Shown: positions 33,301 through 42,600, counted from the first letter of the stretch. The stretch is 48,601 nucleotides of DNA from CAIXPS01 sp034430115 (GCA_034430115.1 DAOUFG010000013.1:1-48601), one strand, 5' to 3'. Translations and numbers: made by a program. The notes: generated from the letters alone by a model not told the origin.

Positions 33301-35977
33301 CTTGACGGCCACGAACAACACGAGCTGGCTCAATAGGCGCGACGGCATCTTCATCCTCCGCACAGATCAAATGAGCGAATCAGATCGCGTGCTACTGCAA
33401 ACAGCCGCGCGCGCCGTTTTTGATAGCGAAAGAGGCCCACTGGCAGATCAGCTTCAACAAGCGCGGACGTTGCCACCCGTGTTGCCGCAGTTTGCCGCAA
33501 TACGGCCCGACACCTCCATCAACGTCACCGATACCCCTGTACTGGCGCCCCAAGACCTGCGCCACGCAAACGGCTACGGCGGCTTCTCGGCCGCTGGCAA
33601 GGAGTACGTCATCTACTTGCCCAACCTCACAGGGATGGGGGTTCGTGGTCACAAGCTCCCCCCGGCACCCTGGAGCAATATCATCGCCAACGCGCAATTT
33701 GGCTTCCTGATTTCTGAGTCCGGCTCCAGCAGCACCTGGTCCGTCAACAGCGGCGAAAACCGCCTGACGCCCTGGAACAATGATCCGGTTTCCGATCCGT
33801 CGGGAGAAGCGATCTACCTGCGCGACGAGGAAACCAGCGCCGTATGGTCCCCTACTCCGCGTCCCGCCGGCGCCAACGCCCCTTACCGGGCACGCTATGG
33901 GGCCGGGTATGCCATCTTTGAGCACAACAGTCATGCCCTGGCGCAACGCTTGCGTTGCTTCACACCGCCCGATGCCCAGGTAAAGTTGGTGCAACTGGAA
34001 CTGAAAAACACGTCCGATCAACCCCGCCGCATCACGGCCACCTACTATGCGGAATGGGTGCTAGGAACGACCGGCGACGATATGCGCCAGTTTATCGTCC
34101 CCGAATTCGTCAGCGAAAGCCAGGCACTCCTTGCGCGCAACGCCTATAGCGCAGAGTTTAACCAGCGCGTGGCATTTGTGACAGCCAACCAACCCCTACA
34201 CGGCCTGACGGCTGATCGTACCGAGTTCATCGGCCGCCAGGGGGATATCGCTACGCCGGCAGCGCTCAGACGCATCGGCCTATCCGGCACGGTACAGGCC
34301 GGGTCGGACCCCTGCGCGGCAATCCAGATTCATATCGATCTGGCACCTCACGAAACAAAGCAAGTGCATTTCGCGATAGGCCAGGGAGCAGATCGCGCCG
34401 AAGCGCTGCAACTGGCGGGGCAATTTGCTGACGCAGCGACGGTGGACAACGCCTGGGAAGCAACTTGCAGGCACTGGGACAACTTGCTGAACACCGTTCA
34501 GGTGCGCACGCCGGACCCGGCGATGGATGTCATGTTGAACCGCTGGCTGCTCTACCAGGCGCTGGCATGCCGTATCTGGGGCCGTACGGCCTTCTACCAA
34601 TCCAGCGGGGCCTATGGCTATCGCGACCAGTTGCAAGACGTCATGGCGCTTGTGCACGCCGCCCCCCAGGTGACCCGCGCACACATCCTGGAAGCCGCCG
34701 CCCACCAGTTCGAAGCGGGCGACGTGCTCCATTGGTGGCACCCACCATCAGGGCGCGGCATCCGCTCGCGGTGCTCCGATGACCTGCTATGGTTGCCCTA
34801 CGTCACCGCTCATTACATCTCCGCCACCGGCGACATGAGCATCCTGGATGAACAGGCACCGTTCTTGAGGGGCGAACCGCTCAAGCCCGATGAAGAGGAA
34901 CGTTATGCGCAGTATGAGACAACGCCGGAACGATACCCGCTCTACGAGCATTGTTTACGCGCGTTGCACAAGGGGAGCACCAGCGGCCCACACGAGTTGC
35001 CCTTGATCGGCACCGGCGACTGGAACGACGGGTTCAATCGCGTCGGTATCAATGGGCGTGGTGAAAGCGTCTGGCTGGGTTGGTTCCTATATGCCACGCT
35101 ACAGAAATTCGCCGCCGTCTGCGAGCGCTATCACGACGCACCACAGGCCGAGGAGTATCGCAAGCAGGCTCAGAAGCTGAGCCAAACGTTGGATGCGACG
35201 GCCTGGGATGGCCAATGGTATCGCCGCGCGTACTACGATGATGGCACGCCGCTGGGCTCGGCACAGAACAGCGAGTGCCAGATCGACTCCATCGCCCAAT
35301 CCTGGGCGCTGCTCTCCGGCGGGGGCGCCCCTGCGCATGCCCAACGCGCCATGCAATCGGCATTGGATCTTTTAGTGCGCCCGGCGGACCAGTTGATCCT
35401 GTTGTTCACCCCGCCGCTGGATAAAACGACGCTCGACCCCGGCTATATCCGGGGCTACGCGCCGGGGATTCGCGAAAATGGCGGGCAATATACACATGCG
35501 GCCATCTGGCTGACCTGGGCTTTCGCTGCGCTGGGCGAACGGGACCAGGCGACGAAGCTGTATCAAATGCTGAGCCCAATCTCACACACCAGCACCGCTG
35601 CACAGGTGGAGCAATACCTGGTGGAACCCTACGTCGTCGCGGCCGACATTTACGGCGTCATGCCGCACGTTGGGCGCGGGGGCTGGACATGGTATACCGG
35701 CTCCGCAAGCTGGATGTATCGCCTGGGGGTTGAGGAAATTCTAGGGCTACAACGCGCTGGGAAACACCTGCGCATCGCGCCGCACATCCCGGCAGAGTGG
35801 CCAGGCTACGAGGCCACCTACTGCTATCACAACGCCACCTATCACATCCATGTGGTCAATCGCAAGCCGGGAGGCGGCCAACCCACCGTCATGCTCGATG
35901 GTGTGGCAATGAGCGACGGGCTTATCCCGCTACAAGAGGACGGTCAAACTCACGAAGTGACAGTACATCTTCTATAG
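27377..35977 (+). CDS. ndvB: Cyclic beta-1,2-glucan synthase (NdvB/Cgs type)
   Basis: 2866 aa, the family's usual size. Order: N-terminal region with membrane helices near 330-395; GT84 glycosyltransferase domain with LDADTVVP (Asp549, Asp551) and the RQHRWMRGDW segment (694-703); further helices near 740-1000; a glycoamylase-like domain (about 1280-1530, with YNVTNSHLDQNYYDLL); two GH94-type carbohydrate domains (about 1570-2060 and 2060-2370); and the GH94 catalytic barrel with GDWNDGFN (Asp2548, Asp2551) and GIRENGGQYTHAA. The enzyme makes beta-1,2-glucan from UDP-glucose at the inner membrane and closes the ring by phosphorolysis. The start has aagg upstream and overlaps the stress-protein gene. 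Confidence 0.95.
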   Translation: MLKSNIPLSASHQSNTYSALEQQAREAASAHAGVYFRARSGPAHPTPLSQQVQQDRNVLQKAYVQFTQAPKQEIALSYAAEWILDNYYVVEQSIRQIHEDLPAGYYHQLPMLAKGPLANLPRIYAVALQLTSLSGNALDSEQIQRFISVYQDVQPLLMSELWALPIMLRISLLHRLAELIAPIAQHDNNQLKPGQPPDTPADGIAVGYCITGLRWTAVQDWLDFFESVSLVERILAEEPAGIYPRMDFETRNAYRKVIESFSRAAQVDEQDAAHMAVELASLHCSNGKAHTRYAHVGYYLVGEGYHLLEERFHYTPSALERTKRWLLHHSSFTYTAPILLSSAALLVLIARFSLGAGASVLQTALATLLSVVPVLTAVISLMNWGVTQLIPPRRLPRMDFESGIPAECRTIIAIPILLPQGDELRRLVQEFELHYLRNGDPNLSFVLLSDFSDARQKDMPDDAALLEQAAEVIKALNVKYQNLGREPFFLLHRERQWNPSEGCWMGWERKRGKLAELNNLITGASRSTFRAIVGDVNALKGARYVITLDADTVVPRDNAAQMVATMAHPLNQAEFSLDGKRVISGYTILQPRTDILPESVDLSWFTRIFAGDIGLDPYTHAVSDVYQDLFGEGIYVGKGIYDVSAFQKSLSGRVPENTLLSHDLFEGIHGRAGLVTDITLLEDYPPHYPAHIMRQHRWMRGDWQLLPWLSPFVPQENGNRRPNILSWIDRWKIVDNLRRSLVAPTLLALLVLSWLWLPGDPLVWSLGAALSLAMPVLTGFISSLYSSVFKHVPGAEFNLNLKPVGYDLLRWLLALIFLPYETFVALDAIFTTLARLLITRHKLLEWTTAAHAARLFGDGITLSMLYRQMAIAVAFVLVMLSTVALIAPTALQIMIPWGIVWLLSPGIAFWISRPNHLRAEALNADDRQWLRCLARRTWYYFERLVGPEDNWLPPDHFQEAPLGTIAHHTSPTNLGMLLLSTLAASDLGYLRRLDMIVRLQATFETMHRLERYRGHFMNWYDTRTLATLPPAYVSMVDSGNLAACLLALRQGCLKVQSGLVMRWERYEGLLDLFELLRQTINNAPNANRDVTKKLNQQLQLMRERILSVNRQPALWYRTLDTLIAQDKPVLDHLLLQFIDSEPEGNTPSDVSILGDLQAWSERIVFHLDAWQDEWDMLVPWQRALMRTPAIFEQPALKPAWQHVLDTLPLSVSFENLAGTCQNGREAVRQLRSLLMQESSPSPGARAAIGWCDEVINALGVAIITTMHMLDEYRKLADEAENFVQEMDFGFLFNAQREVFHIGYNVTNSHLDQNYYDLLSSEARIGSLVAIAKGDVPVSHWLHLGRPLTRINNQQVMLSWSGTMFEYLMPSLLMRNYPGTLLHQTCNAVVNVQIDYGARHHVPWGISESGYYAFDSNQNYQYRAFGVPGLGYKRGLADDLVIAPYAAALSLSIQPAETLQNLRNMADLHFLGRYGFYDAIDYTPARLPPGNKSAIVQSYLAHHQGMSLLALDNYLHSSVMIDRFHADPRVESVELLLQEKIPVNAPLETPHTAEQSQAPSSQPITISSWDVPTEGDWPQVHVLSHGGLSTVLTSAGAGFCQWQEMQLTRWNADPTLENSGTWVYIQERRNGQWSPFDTWSATHQPISTHAEDERASFHAHQVAFQRSDDGIATQTEITVVPDDNVEIRRITLTNHTDSPRHLRLTSYAEVVLAPQATDQRHPAFNKLFIESERLPDLDALLFHRRPRSANEKPIHLLHDLVAPPGTSQAIAFETSRVQFIGRGRDMRHPIALERQADWLSGTTGATLDPIMAIGVEVDVPPHEQVQLAYLTMAGNSREDLIQSARRFRSWPSINQAFDQSRAQADLDLRRRGYGTPELARIEQVLSSMLYPNLAWRAAPDILATNSKGQNGLWAFGISGDYPILLARLRSEGAPIIAELLQAHHYWRDRGITVNLVFLNELDTGYDQSLSNYLYRVLTATNNTSWLNRRDGIFILRTDQMSESDRVLLQTAARAVFDSERGPLADQLQQARTLPPVLPQFAAIRPDTSINVTDTPVLAPQDLRHANGYGGFSAAGKEYVIYLPNLTGMGVRGHKLPPAPWSNIIANAQFGFLISESGSSSTWSVNSGENRLTPWNNDPVSDPSGEAIYLRDEETSAVWSPTPRPAGANAPYRARYGAGYAIFEHNSHALAQRLRCFTPPDAQVKLVQLELKNTSDQPRRITATYYAEWVLGTTGDDMRQFIVPEFVSESQALLARNAYSAEFNQRVAFVTANQPLHGLTADRTEFIGRQGDIATPAALRRIGLSGTVQAGSDPCAAIQIHIDLAPHETKQVHFAIGQGADRAEALQLAGQFADAATVDNAWEATCRHWDNLLNTVQVRTPDPAMDVMLNRWLLYQALACRIWGRTAFYQSSGAYGYRDQLQDVMALVHAAPQVTRAHILEAAAHQFEAGDVLHWWHPPSGRGIRSRCSDDLLWLPYVTAHYISATGDMSILDEQAPFLRGEPLKPDEEERYAQYETTPERYPLYEHCLRALHKGSTSGPHELPLIGTGDWNDGFNRVGINGRGESVWLGWFLYATLQKFAAVCERYHDAPQAEEYRKQAQKLSQTLDATAWDGQWYRRAYYDDGTPLGSAQNSECQIDSIAQSWALLSGGGAPAHAQRAMQSALDLLVRPADQLILLFTPPLDKTTLDPGYIRGYAPGIRENGGQYTHAAIWLTWAFAALGERDQATKLYQMLSPISHTSTAAQVEQYLVEPYVVAADIYGVMPHVGRGGWTWYTGSASWMYRLGVEEILGLQRAGKHLRIAPHIPAEWPGYEATYCYHNATYHIHVVNRKPGGGQPTVMLDGVAMSDGLIPLQEDGQTHEVTVHLL

Positions 35978-36014
35978 ACGGCGAAGGGCAAGTAGAATAA
36001 CCTCACACAGTCAC

Positions 36015-38324
36015 ATGCTTGTCCAGACTATCGCACAATGGTTTAGGCGCCATCGCACGTTACGCGCTTTGACGCCGGTCACCGTCATTTTCCTGGCATG
36101 GGTGTTATTCTTCTGGCGCATCCTGACGCCCGTGCAGGCTGATCGTTTGACCTTTCAACAAGGCGATTTCACCTTGCAATTCCTGGCCTATCGCCAGATG
36201 GCCTATCGCCAACTGACGGCTGGGCAGTTCCCCACCATTGAGGAATGCCTCTATAGCGGGTACCCCTTCCAGGCCGACCCACAATCACAGGTGCTCTACC
36301 CGCCTGTGATCGGCACGATGCTGGTTGGACGAGCATTGGGCTGGCCGACCTACCCGTTGCGCGCGCTGGAATGGGAGGTGATGGCACACGTGCTGCTCGC
36401 AGCACTCGGCATGTATGCCTTCTTGCGCGCAATGCGCCTGCACCGGGCGGCGGCCCTGCTGGGCGCACTCGCCTATGCGTTCAGCGGCTTCATGACCGGC
36501 TACGCTATGTTGCAGACGGCCATCCTGGAGACGGCGGCGTGGTTGCCGCTCATCTTGCTGGCCCTGCGCCAGCTGGCGTCTGCGCCGCCGCATGACCGCG
36601 TGGGTTGGGTCAGAAGCACGGCATTGCTGGCTGTGAGCGTGACGCTGGCCTACACCGCAGGCCACCCGCAGACGTTGCTCTTCATCGTCTACGCCGGGTT
36701 GGTGGCCTATTTGTTCTGGGCCTGGCAACGTCACCTCCCCTGGCGACAGGCACTCCTGCGCGGTGCGCTGGCGGGAATATTGGCAATCGGGCTCTCAGCC
36801 GCCCAACTGATCCCTTCGCTCTCCTTCATGCTGGCTTCCACGCGCACCTCGTTGCTATTTGACGAAGCAGGCTCAGGATTTGTCTTGCACGACATCGTGC
36901 TATTCATCCTCACCGGCGTCACCAACGTCTGGCAACCCTTCTACATCAGCATCAGCGCGCTCATCCTGTGTGGCATCGCGTTCACCACCCGACGCGCCGA
37001 AATATGGTTGTGGACGGGCATCGGCATTGGGGCACTGATACTGAGCTTCGGCGCAAACGCGCTTGGCTTCGACATTGCCTATCACGTCCTGCCCGGCTAT
37101 CAGCAATTTCACAGCCAGGAACGCCACGCGCTGATCGTCGTTTTCTGTTTGTGCGTGCTAAGCAGCATCGGGCTCAATGCGTTGCTTGCTCCCATGCGGG
37201 CGCGCGCGCGCCTGCGGCTGTGGAAAACCAGCGGCAAGCTACTCGTGTTCGCCGGCGTGGCGGCGCTGTTGCTGGTCGCCATCCTGCTCTATGCGCACAC
37301 CATCGCAACACAGACGGACCTGGGCCCAATCAGCGATCGGGTGGCGATCATCCTGCTGGCCCTGTTGGGTGGTGCGGGTCTGCTCGCCTGGCGCGCCAGG
37401 CTTGGGCGCGCGCCACGCTGGGCCTGGGCCACGTTGTTGTTGGGGCTGGTGATCTTCGACCTGTTCACGGTGAACCGCTATGCGGCGACCCAGAAACCGG
37501 CTGAGCCGTTCGCCACGCTGCCATTGTTGAAACCTATCCAAGAGGCGGCAGACCTGCCCGCCTCATTGAAAGCCAACGGCGCGTATCGCCTGTATAACCA
37601 TTACGGCCTGCCGCTCAACGGCGCGTGCGTGAATGGCCTGAGCGAGATCAGCGGCGGGTCGCCCATCGTGCTGAGCTACTACCACACCTTCCTCTCGCGC
37701 ACGCCGGAAGACGTCTATTCGCGCCTGCTGAACGTACATTACACCGTCACCTGGCGCGGCGGCATGGGCACCGACAATGGCCACCGCATCCCCGACCGCA
37801 AGCTGGCCAGCGACAAATATCAAAATATCGATGCCAACACCTTCCTGCTGGATTGGCCCGCCCCCGGCGCCCAACCTACCTGGGTCGTCACCACGGTCAC
37901 CAGCGTGCAAAATGAAGATGCGCTCTATCAACGCCTGAACGCAGACGATTATGACCCATCCGCCGAAGCGGTCATCTATGCGCGAGACCAGGCCAGCGTG
38001 CCATCGGGCGCACCCGGCAACGCCGGGCTGGAGGGCAAGGCCACCGGCTATATGAAGATCGCCGCCTATGCCAGCGCACCATCGCTGCTGGTGGTGAGCG
38101 AAGCCTACCATTGGAATTGGGTCGCGCGCGTCAATGGCACAGAAGTGCGGCCTGTCATCACGGATGGGGCTTTACTTGGGGTTCCCATCCCGGCTGGCAA
38201 TAGCTCAGTTGAACTGAGCTACCGCCCGACAGATTTGTATGTTGGGGCGGCGCTCAGCGGCATCACGCTAGTGATCCTGCTTGGCTTACTCGTCTTCGTC
38301 AGGGAACGGCAGCCGCGTCCTTAA
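36015..38324 (+). CDS. YfhO-family GT-C membrane protein
   Basis: 769 aa with about 12 transmembrane segments and a large C-terminal outer part. The first extracytoplasmic loop has QGDFTLQFLAYRQMAYRQLTAGQFP and YPFQADPQSQVLYPP, typical of the YfhO/GT-C polyprenyl-phosphate-sugar transferase fold (catalytic Asp in GDF). YfhO relatives glycosylate lipoteichoic or other surface polymers, so an envelope-glycan role is likely. It is 37 bases after ndvB and probably in the same operon. Its 3' end overlaps the opposite amidase gene by 26 bases. The start lacks a clear ribosome-binding site. Confidence 0.82.
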   Translation: MLVQTIAQWFRRHRTLRALTPVTVIFLAWVLFFWRILTPVQADRLTFQQGDFTLQFLAYRQMAYRQLTAGQFPTIEECLYSGYPFQADPQSQVLYPPVIGTMLVGRALGWPTYPLRALEWEVMAHVLLAALGMYAFLRAMRLHRAAALLGALAYAFSGFMTGYAMLQTAILETAAWLPLILLALRQLASAPPHDRVGWVRSTALLAVSVTLAYTAGHPQTLLFIVYAGLVAYLFWAWQRHLPWRQALLRGALAGILAIGLSAAQLIPSLSFMLASTRTSLLFDEAGSGFVLHDIVLFILTGVTNVWQPFYISISALILCGIAFTTRRAEIWLWTGIGIGALILSFGANALGFDIAYHVLPGYQQFHSQERHALIVVFCLCVLSSIGLNALLAPMRARARLRLWKTSGKLLVFAGVAALLLVAILLYAHTIATQTDLGPISDRVAIILLALLGGAGLLAWRARLGRAPRWAWATLLLGLVIFDLFTVNRYAATQKPAEPFATLPLLKPIQEAADLPASLKANGAYRLYNHYGLPLNGACVNGLSEISGGSPIVLSYYHTFLSRTPEDVYSRLLNVHYTVTWRGGMGTDNGHRIPDRKLASDKYQNIDANTFLLDWPAPGAQPTWVVTTVTSVQNEDALYQRLNADDYDPSAEAVIYARDQASVPSGAPGNAGLEGKATGYMKIAAYASAPSLLVVSEAYHWNWVARVNGTEVRPVITDGALLGVPIPAGNSSVELSYRPTDLYVGAALSGITLVILLGLLVFVRERQPRP

Positions 38325-41300
38325 ACGGCCCATCAGCCAGGTCATCCCAGTAGCCATTGGTCTCCAGCGCGCCCGCGGACCACAGCGCCACACCACGCGC
38401 GCCGATTTGGCGCGCATAGGCGATGCGGTCGTTGATGCCGCTGAACGGTGTGATCGCCCCGCCGATGCCGAGCCACACCTGCCGGCTGCCCTGCACGGCC
38501 ACGTGATCATCCGCAAGCTGCTCCCAATAGGTCAGGTTGCCGTTAAAGGTTGTGCCATAGATCATCGGGGCGATGGCATCCATTGAGCCGTCGATGATCC
38601 AGCGGTGCGAATCCTGGAAATAGTCGTAGTAGCCCTGGCTGGTAGCGAAAGTAATGGCCGAGGTCTTCTTGTAGGTGAACCACACCGCCGCCGAGAGCTT
38701 GACGGCGGGCCGGATTGCCTTCACTTCGGTATAGACGCGCATCACCCAATTCGACAGGTTATTGCGCTCCCAATCCTGAAAACTGATCGTCCCCGACACG
38801 GGCTGCCATGCCGCCAGCGTCTCCGGGTCATTGGAAAATTGCGAACCTGGATAGCGCACGCGGTCCATGTGAACCCCATCCACGTCGTAGCGCGTCACGA
38901 TGTCCTTTACCACGTTCAGGTTCTCCTGGTTCACACGGCTCACCCCTGGGCTACTCCACAAATATTCATCACATGGCACCGGCGCAGAGGTGAGCACAGA
39001 CATAGCGGTCGGCCCGCTGGCGGTAGTGCTATAGACGCGCCAGGTGGATGAATAGGAATAGGGGTCCGCCTGGTAATTACCAAGCGTCCAGAAGGAGTGT
39101 TCGGGCGTAGTATGAGAGGGATACCATTTGCCGCACTCCCAGTTGGAGTACATGTTGAGGTAGGCGTGCAACTGCATCCCCCGGCTATGCGCTACCTGGA
39201 TCGCCACCGCCAGTGGGTCCCAACCAGGATCGGTGCCCAGGGTTTCCGTCAGGCCACTGGTGAGCAGATAGGACCAGGGCTCCAGGCCGGGTGTGTAATA
39301 GGCATCCGCCGTCGCACGCACCTGGAACAACACGATGTTGAAATGCGCGTCGGCAGCGTGATTGATCAGCGTTTCAAGCTTGGTGCGCGAGCAAGGCGCC
39401 GGGCTGCACCAATCGAAACGCGAAATCCACACTGCGCGGGCCTCCACCACCCCTGATACCGGCGTGGTCACAAACGGCAGATACGCCCTGGGCGTTATCG
39501 GGCCGGTGACAACCACCGTCGCGCGGGCGGTATAGACCGAGTTATCGGAGGTATTGGTGGCCGTCAGCAATACTGTGTACTGGCCGGCCGCCTGGTAGAG
39601 ATGCGTCACCGGGGTGGTGGATACGTTCAACACGGCGGACCCATCACCAAAGTTCCAGGTGTAGCTATAACTCCCCGTCAGGCTGGCCGTAAAGACGACT
39701 GAATTGCCAATTTGCACCGGGCTGTTGGAACTGATCGCCAGCGGCGTGCCAAGTAGCGCCAGCGCACGCGCCATCAACTGGCTGCGCACACTGGCGGAAT
39801 AGACCGTCTCCAGCGGGAACCCCAGGTTAATCACAGATGCGGAGGAGGCACTCTGATAAACAGTGGCAGCCGCCGTCCCGCTGCCATAGGTCAGCGCAAC
39901 GCTGGAACCGGAGGAAGCCTGGATCACGTCGTTGGACTGCGCATCATAAGTGCCGTGCGTGCCGTCGTCCAGGCTAAAGCTGCCGATCCCGCTAAAGAAC
40001 CCACCCGCGGATGCACTCAGGCTATAGGAACCGGCGTCGTCTTGCACAAAGCCACTGTGCAACACGTTGCTCAAAAATGTCGGGTCCAGGGAGCTATTCA
40101 ACTGGGCCGCCACATTCGCGCCGCTGACCAGCAGCACCCGACCGGCCCCCGACACAAACGAGTTGAGCACACTGCGCTCATCTGCGTTGATCGCCACGTC
40201 GCCAACCGATTGCCGTCCGGCGTACCAATCGACAAATCGATAGTCGCCAAGCGCGACATCGCCCGCGCCAACGGCCTGGTGCATCGCGCTATCGAAGGGC
40301 TCGGTGATGACGCCGGCGTGCTGTACGATGTAGTTCTGGCGGTTCATGCGGTCGATGATGATGCGCGCGACGCCCGTGTAGCTGCCCACGGTGGCGCTCA
40401 AATCCATCGACGCATTGAGCGAATCGAAACCGTGCACGATCAATGCGCGCGGCGAGTCGCCCACCCGCGCCACCAGCACCGGCGTGGGAAATGATTCGCC
40501 CCCTGCGTTCACGGCACTCACCCGCGCATAAACCAACTGATTTGCGCTGTAGCCGCTCAACGTCAGCGAAGTGCCGGCCACGCTGCGTCCTTCGTCCCAG
40601 GCCGAGCCATCATCGCTCAGATACACCCGATAGCTGGTGGCGGCATCCACCGTCGTGCTAAAAGCGGTGGTAGGCGACGCCTGCCAGTTCAGCGTGATGG
40701 CGCCGTTCCCTGCATTGCGCATCGTGAAGCGCTGCGGCGGCTCCGGCAGAAAAACCGGCGTGACGCCGGCTTTGTTCGCAAAATACTTGACAATCCCCTC
40801 GTAAGTGGCGCGCGCCAGCAATTGATTAAAGCGAGGGTCCTTCAGCGATGCAGCGTCATAGGTGTTATCGTGGAACCCCATCTCGATCAGCATGGCGGGC
40901 ATGGACGTCGCCAGGCGCACCTCGCCCAGGTCCATCTGCTGCTTACCCCGATCAATCCACGAAGGGTCCCACCCGGCATGAATGGTGTTAATCACCTGGT
41001 CGTGCACATAGGCCTGTAAATCAGTGCTCCCTGCCACACGCGTGTAATCGGGGTCCGAATTGTCATAGACATAGGAGACGGTTCCGCGCGCGGAGCCGTC
41101 ATAGCCATTCGTGTGCCAGGAAAGGAAAATCGCGTCGTCGCCGCTGCCGATATTTTCCCAATCGGCATAGCGCGGGCGTGCCGTAATGTCGTCACACAGA
41201 TCAGGGGAGGTGTAGTCACAGGTGGTGCTGCCCGAATAAGAATCGAACACGCTGGCCGGTGCGCCCATGTAGTACGTCCAATAGCGCGACGCCTCCTCCC

Positions 41301-42600
41301 AACGCGGTTTCCCACTTACACCCCCGCCACTGTCGTAATCGCCCATGCCGCCACCGAAACGCACGGCATCCGCGATCACCGCCTTATCAGCGCTGCTTGA
41401 AGCGTTCAGCAGCCTCACACGCGCCACTTCCCCGGCGCGAAAATAGAACGTGCCCAGGTAACGCCAGGTGCTGCCATGCTTGGTCTGATCAATCGTGACG
41501 GCATGCGTTCCCAAGGGATAGTCAATCTCGTAATGAGCATCGGTGGGGCGGTTTGTGCCGGGGTAGTACCAGGCATATACCGGGTACCAGCCGGAGATTG
41601 AGATATTCGCCGTCCAGGTGGCCGTCGCCGTCGCGGTTCCAACGACCGACGTCGCATAGCGATAAGTGCTTCCCTTATATCCCAGGCCGGCGGTCGCAGA
41701 GCTTACCCAACTCCCTGTAAAAGTAGCGTTGGAGATGGTGAGAATCGCTTCCGAGGTGTTCATGCTCGGGTCGCGCGCGGGGAACACACTCGCCCCTGCC
41801 TGGCGCAAATAGGCCACCAGGTATTGATTCACTGCTTCCGCGTTATTCATGTCCTCAACGATCGCCTGATAAGGCGGGCGCTGAGTGGCCCAGCTCCCCG
41901 AGCCGGTGTAATACCAACCGTGCCCGGCACTCAGGTAGATGCTCTTATCGCTCAGAGCATACGTCGTTGCGGCAGCGGACTGGGGTTGCGCTTCGCTCTG
42001 TAATGTGGGCGTGACGGGGACATTCTCAAAGGGTTTCACCGTCGTCGGGCGCAGGTGAATGAAAGAGGAGATGGCTTTGGGCGGCGCTTGCGGGTCACGC
42101 GGGTCCATCGTCAGCACGTGAAACACACTCAACGGCAGCCCTTGCAAGCTTTCCACCACCGCCATATTGATGCTGTCGCTGCCGACGGCTACGTCGTCGT
42201 TATACAGCACCGACTCCGGCAAGTTCAACACCACCGTCACCACGTCGGTTGTCACACTGACATCCGCCAATGAAGCGCCGGCCGGGATTGGGCTGGAGGC
42301 AGAGGTGAGCACTGGTTTAGCCAACAGAACCGATAGGCGCCCTCTGACGGTCTCCGTCAACGTCTCGGTCAATGTTGCAGCAGGCATTGTAATGGCGGCT
42401 GGGGCCATGTCAGTGGTGCGGCTGGCAGTGCCGGTACTGGTAGGAGTTACAGCCCGAGCCACTGGGCGTGGCGGCAGGATGACCGTAGATGTATCTGCCG
42501 CACGAACGGATGGGCGGGAAGAGAGCAAAAAAGCAACGAGGATGATTGCGCCCACTATTGCAAGGGTACCCGCAAATAGAACCTTACTTGACTTATTCAT
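38299..42600 (-). CDS. Secreted amidase-GHL10 (DigH-like) bifunctional peptidoglycan hydrolase
   Basis: 1433 aa from ATG 42600 (two residues after a TTG frame start). It has a signal/anchor helix (about 5-30), a GerMN-like domain (about 85-190), and an Amidase_3 zinc amidase with AGHG His227, SWHTN His496 and catalytic Glu573 in MLIEMGFHDN. A golvesin/xanthan-lyase-like insertion occupies about 295-420. Then come a fibronectin-III unit (617-710), a flavodoxin-like fold (720-900), a PKD domain (FGDG near 983) and, from about 1045, a GHL10/DUF187 glycoside-hydrolase barrel (ARAVWISRFDW, DGVHMDRVRYPG). The amidase removes stem peptides, and GHL10 enzymes such as DigH cut the resulting denuded glycan. 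No Shine-Dalgarno site is clear. Confidence 0.88.
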   Translation of the reverse strand: MNKSSKVLFAGTLAIVGAIILVAFLLSSRPSVRAADTSTVILPPRPVARAVTPTSTGTASRTTDMAPAAITMPAATLTETLTETVRGRLSVLLAKPVLTSASSPIPAGASLADVSVTTDVVTVVLNLPESVLYNDDVAVGSDSINMAVVESLQGLPLSVFHVLTMDPRDPQAPPKAISSFIHLRPTTVKPFENVPVTPTLQSEAQPQSAAATTYALSDKSIYLSAGHGWYYTGSGSWATQRPPYQAIVEDMNNAEAVNQYLVAYLRQAGASVFPARDPSMNTSEAILTISNATFTGSWVSSATAGLGYKGSTYRYATSVVGTATATATWTANISISGWYPVYAWYYPGTNRPTDAHYEIDYPLGTHAVTIDQTKHGSTWRYLGTFYFRAGEVARVRLLNASSSADKAVIADAVRFGGGMGDYDSGGGVSGKPRWEEASRYWTYYMGAPASVFDSYSGSTTCDYTSPDLCDDITARPRYADWENIGSGDDAIFLSWHTNGYDGSARGTVSYVYDNSDPDYTRVAGSTDLQAYVHDQVINTIHAGWDPSWIDRGKQQMDLGEVRLATSMPAMLIEMGFHDNTYDAASLKDPRFNQLLARATYEGIVKYFANKAGVTPVFLPEPPQRFTMRNAGNGAITLNWQASPTTAFSTTVDAATSYRVYLSDDGSAWDEGRSVAGTSLTLSGYSANQLVYARVSAVNAGGESFPTPVLVARVGDSPRALIVHGFDSLNASMDLSATVGSYTGVARIIIDRMNRQNYIVQHAGVITEPFDSAMHQAVGAGDVALGDYRFVDWYAGRQSVGDVAINADERSVLNSFVSGAGRVLLVSGANVAAQLNSSLDPTFLSNVLHSGFVQDDAGSYSLSASAGGFFSGIGSFSLDDGTHGTYDAQSNDVIQASSGSSVALTYGSGTAAATVYQSASSASVINLGFPLETVYSASVRSQLMARALALLGTPLAISSNSPVQIGNSVVFTASLTGSYSYTWNFGDGSAVLNVSTTPVTHLYQAAGQYTVLLTATNTSDNSVYTARATVVVTGPITPRAYLPFVTTPVSGVVEARAVWISRFDWCSPAPCSRTKLETLINHAADAHFNIVLFQVRATADAYYTPGLEPWSYLLTSGLTETLGTDPGWDPLAVAIQVAHSRGMQLHAYLNMYSNWECGKWYPSHTTPEHSFWTLGNYQADPYSYSSTWRVYSTTASGPTAMSVLTSAPVPCDEYLWSSPGVSRVNQENLNVVKDIVTRYDVDGVHMDRVRYPGSQFSNDPETLAAWQPVSGTISFQDWERNNLSNWVMRVYTEVKAIRPAVKLSAAVWFTYKKTSAITFATSQGYYDYFQDSHRWIIDGSMDAIAPMIYGTTFNGNLTYWEQLADDHVAVQGSRQVWLGIGGAITPFSGINDRIAYARQIGARGVALWSAGALETNGYWDDLADGPFKDAAAVP

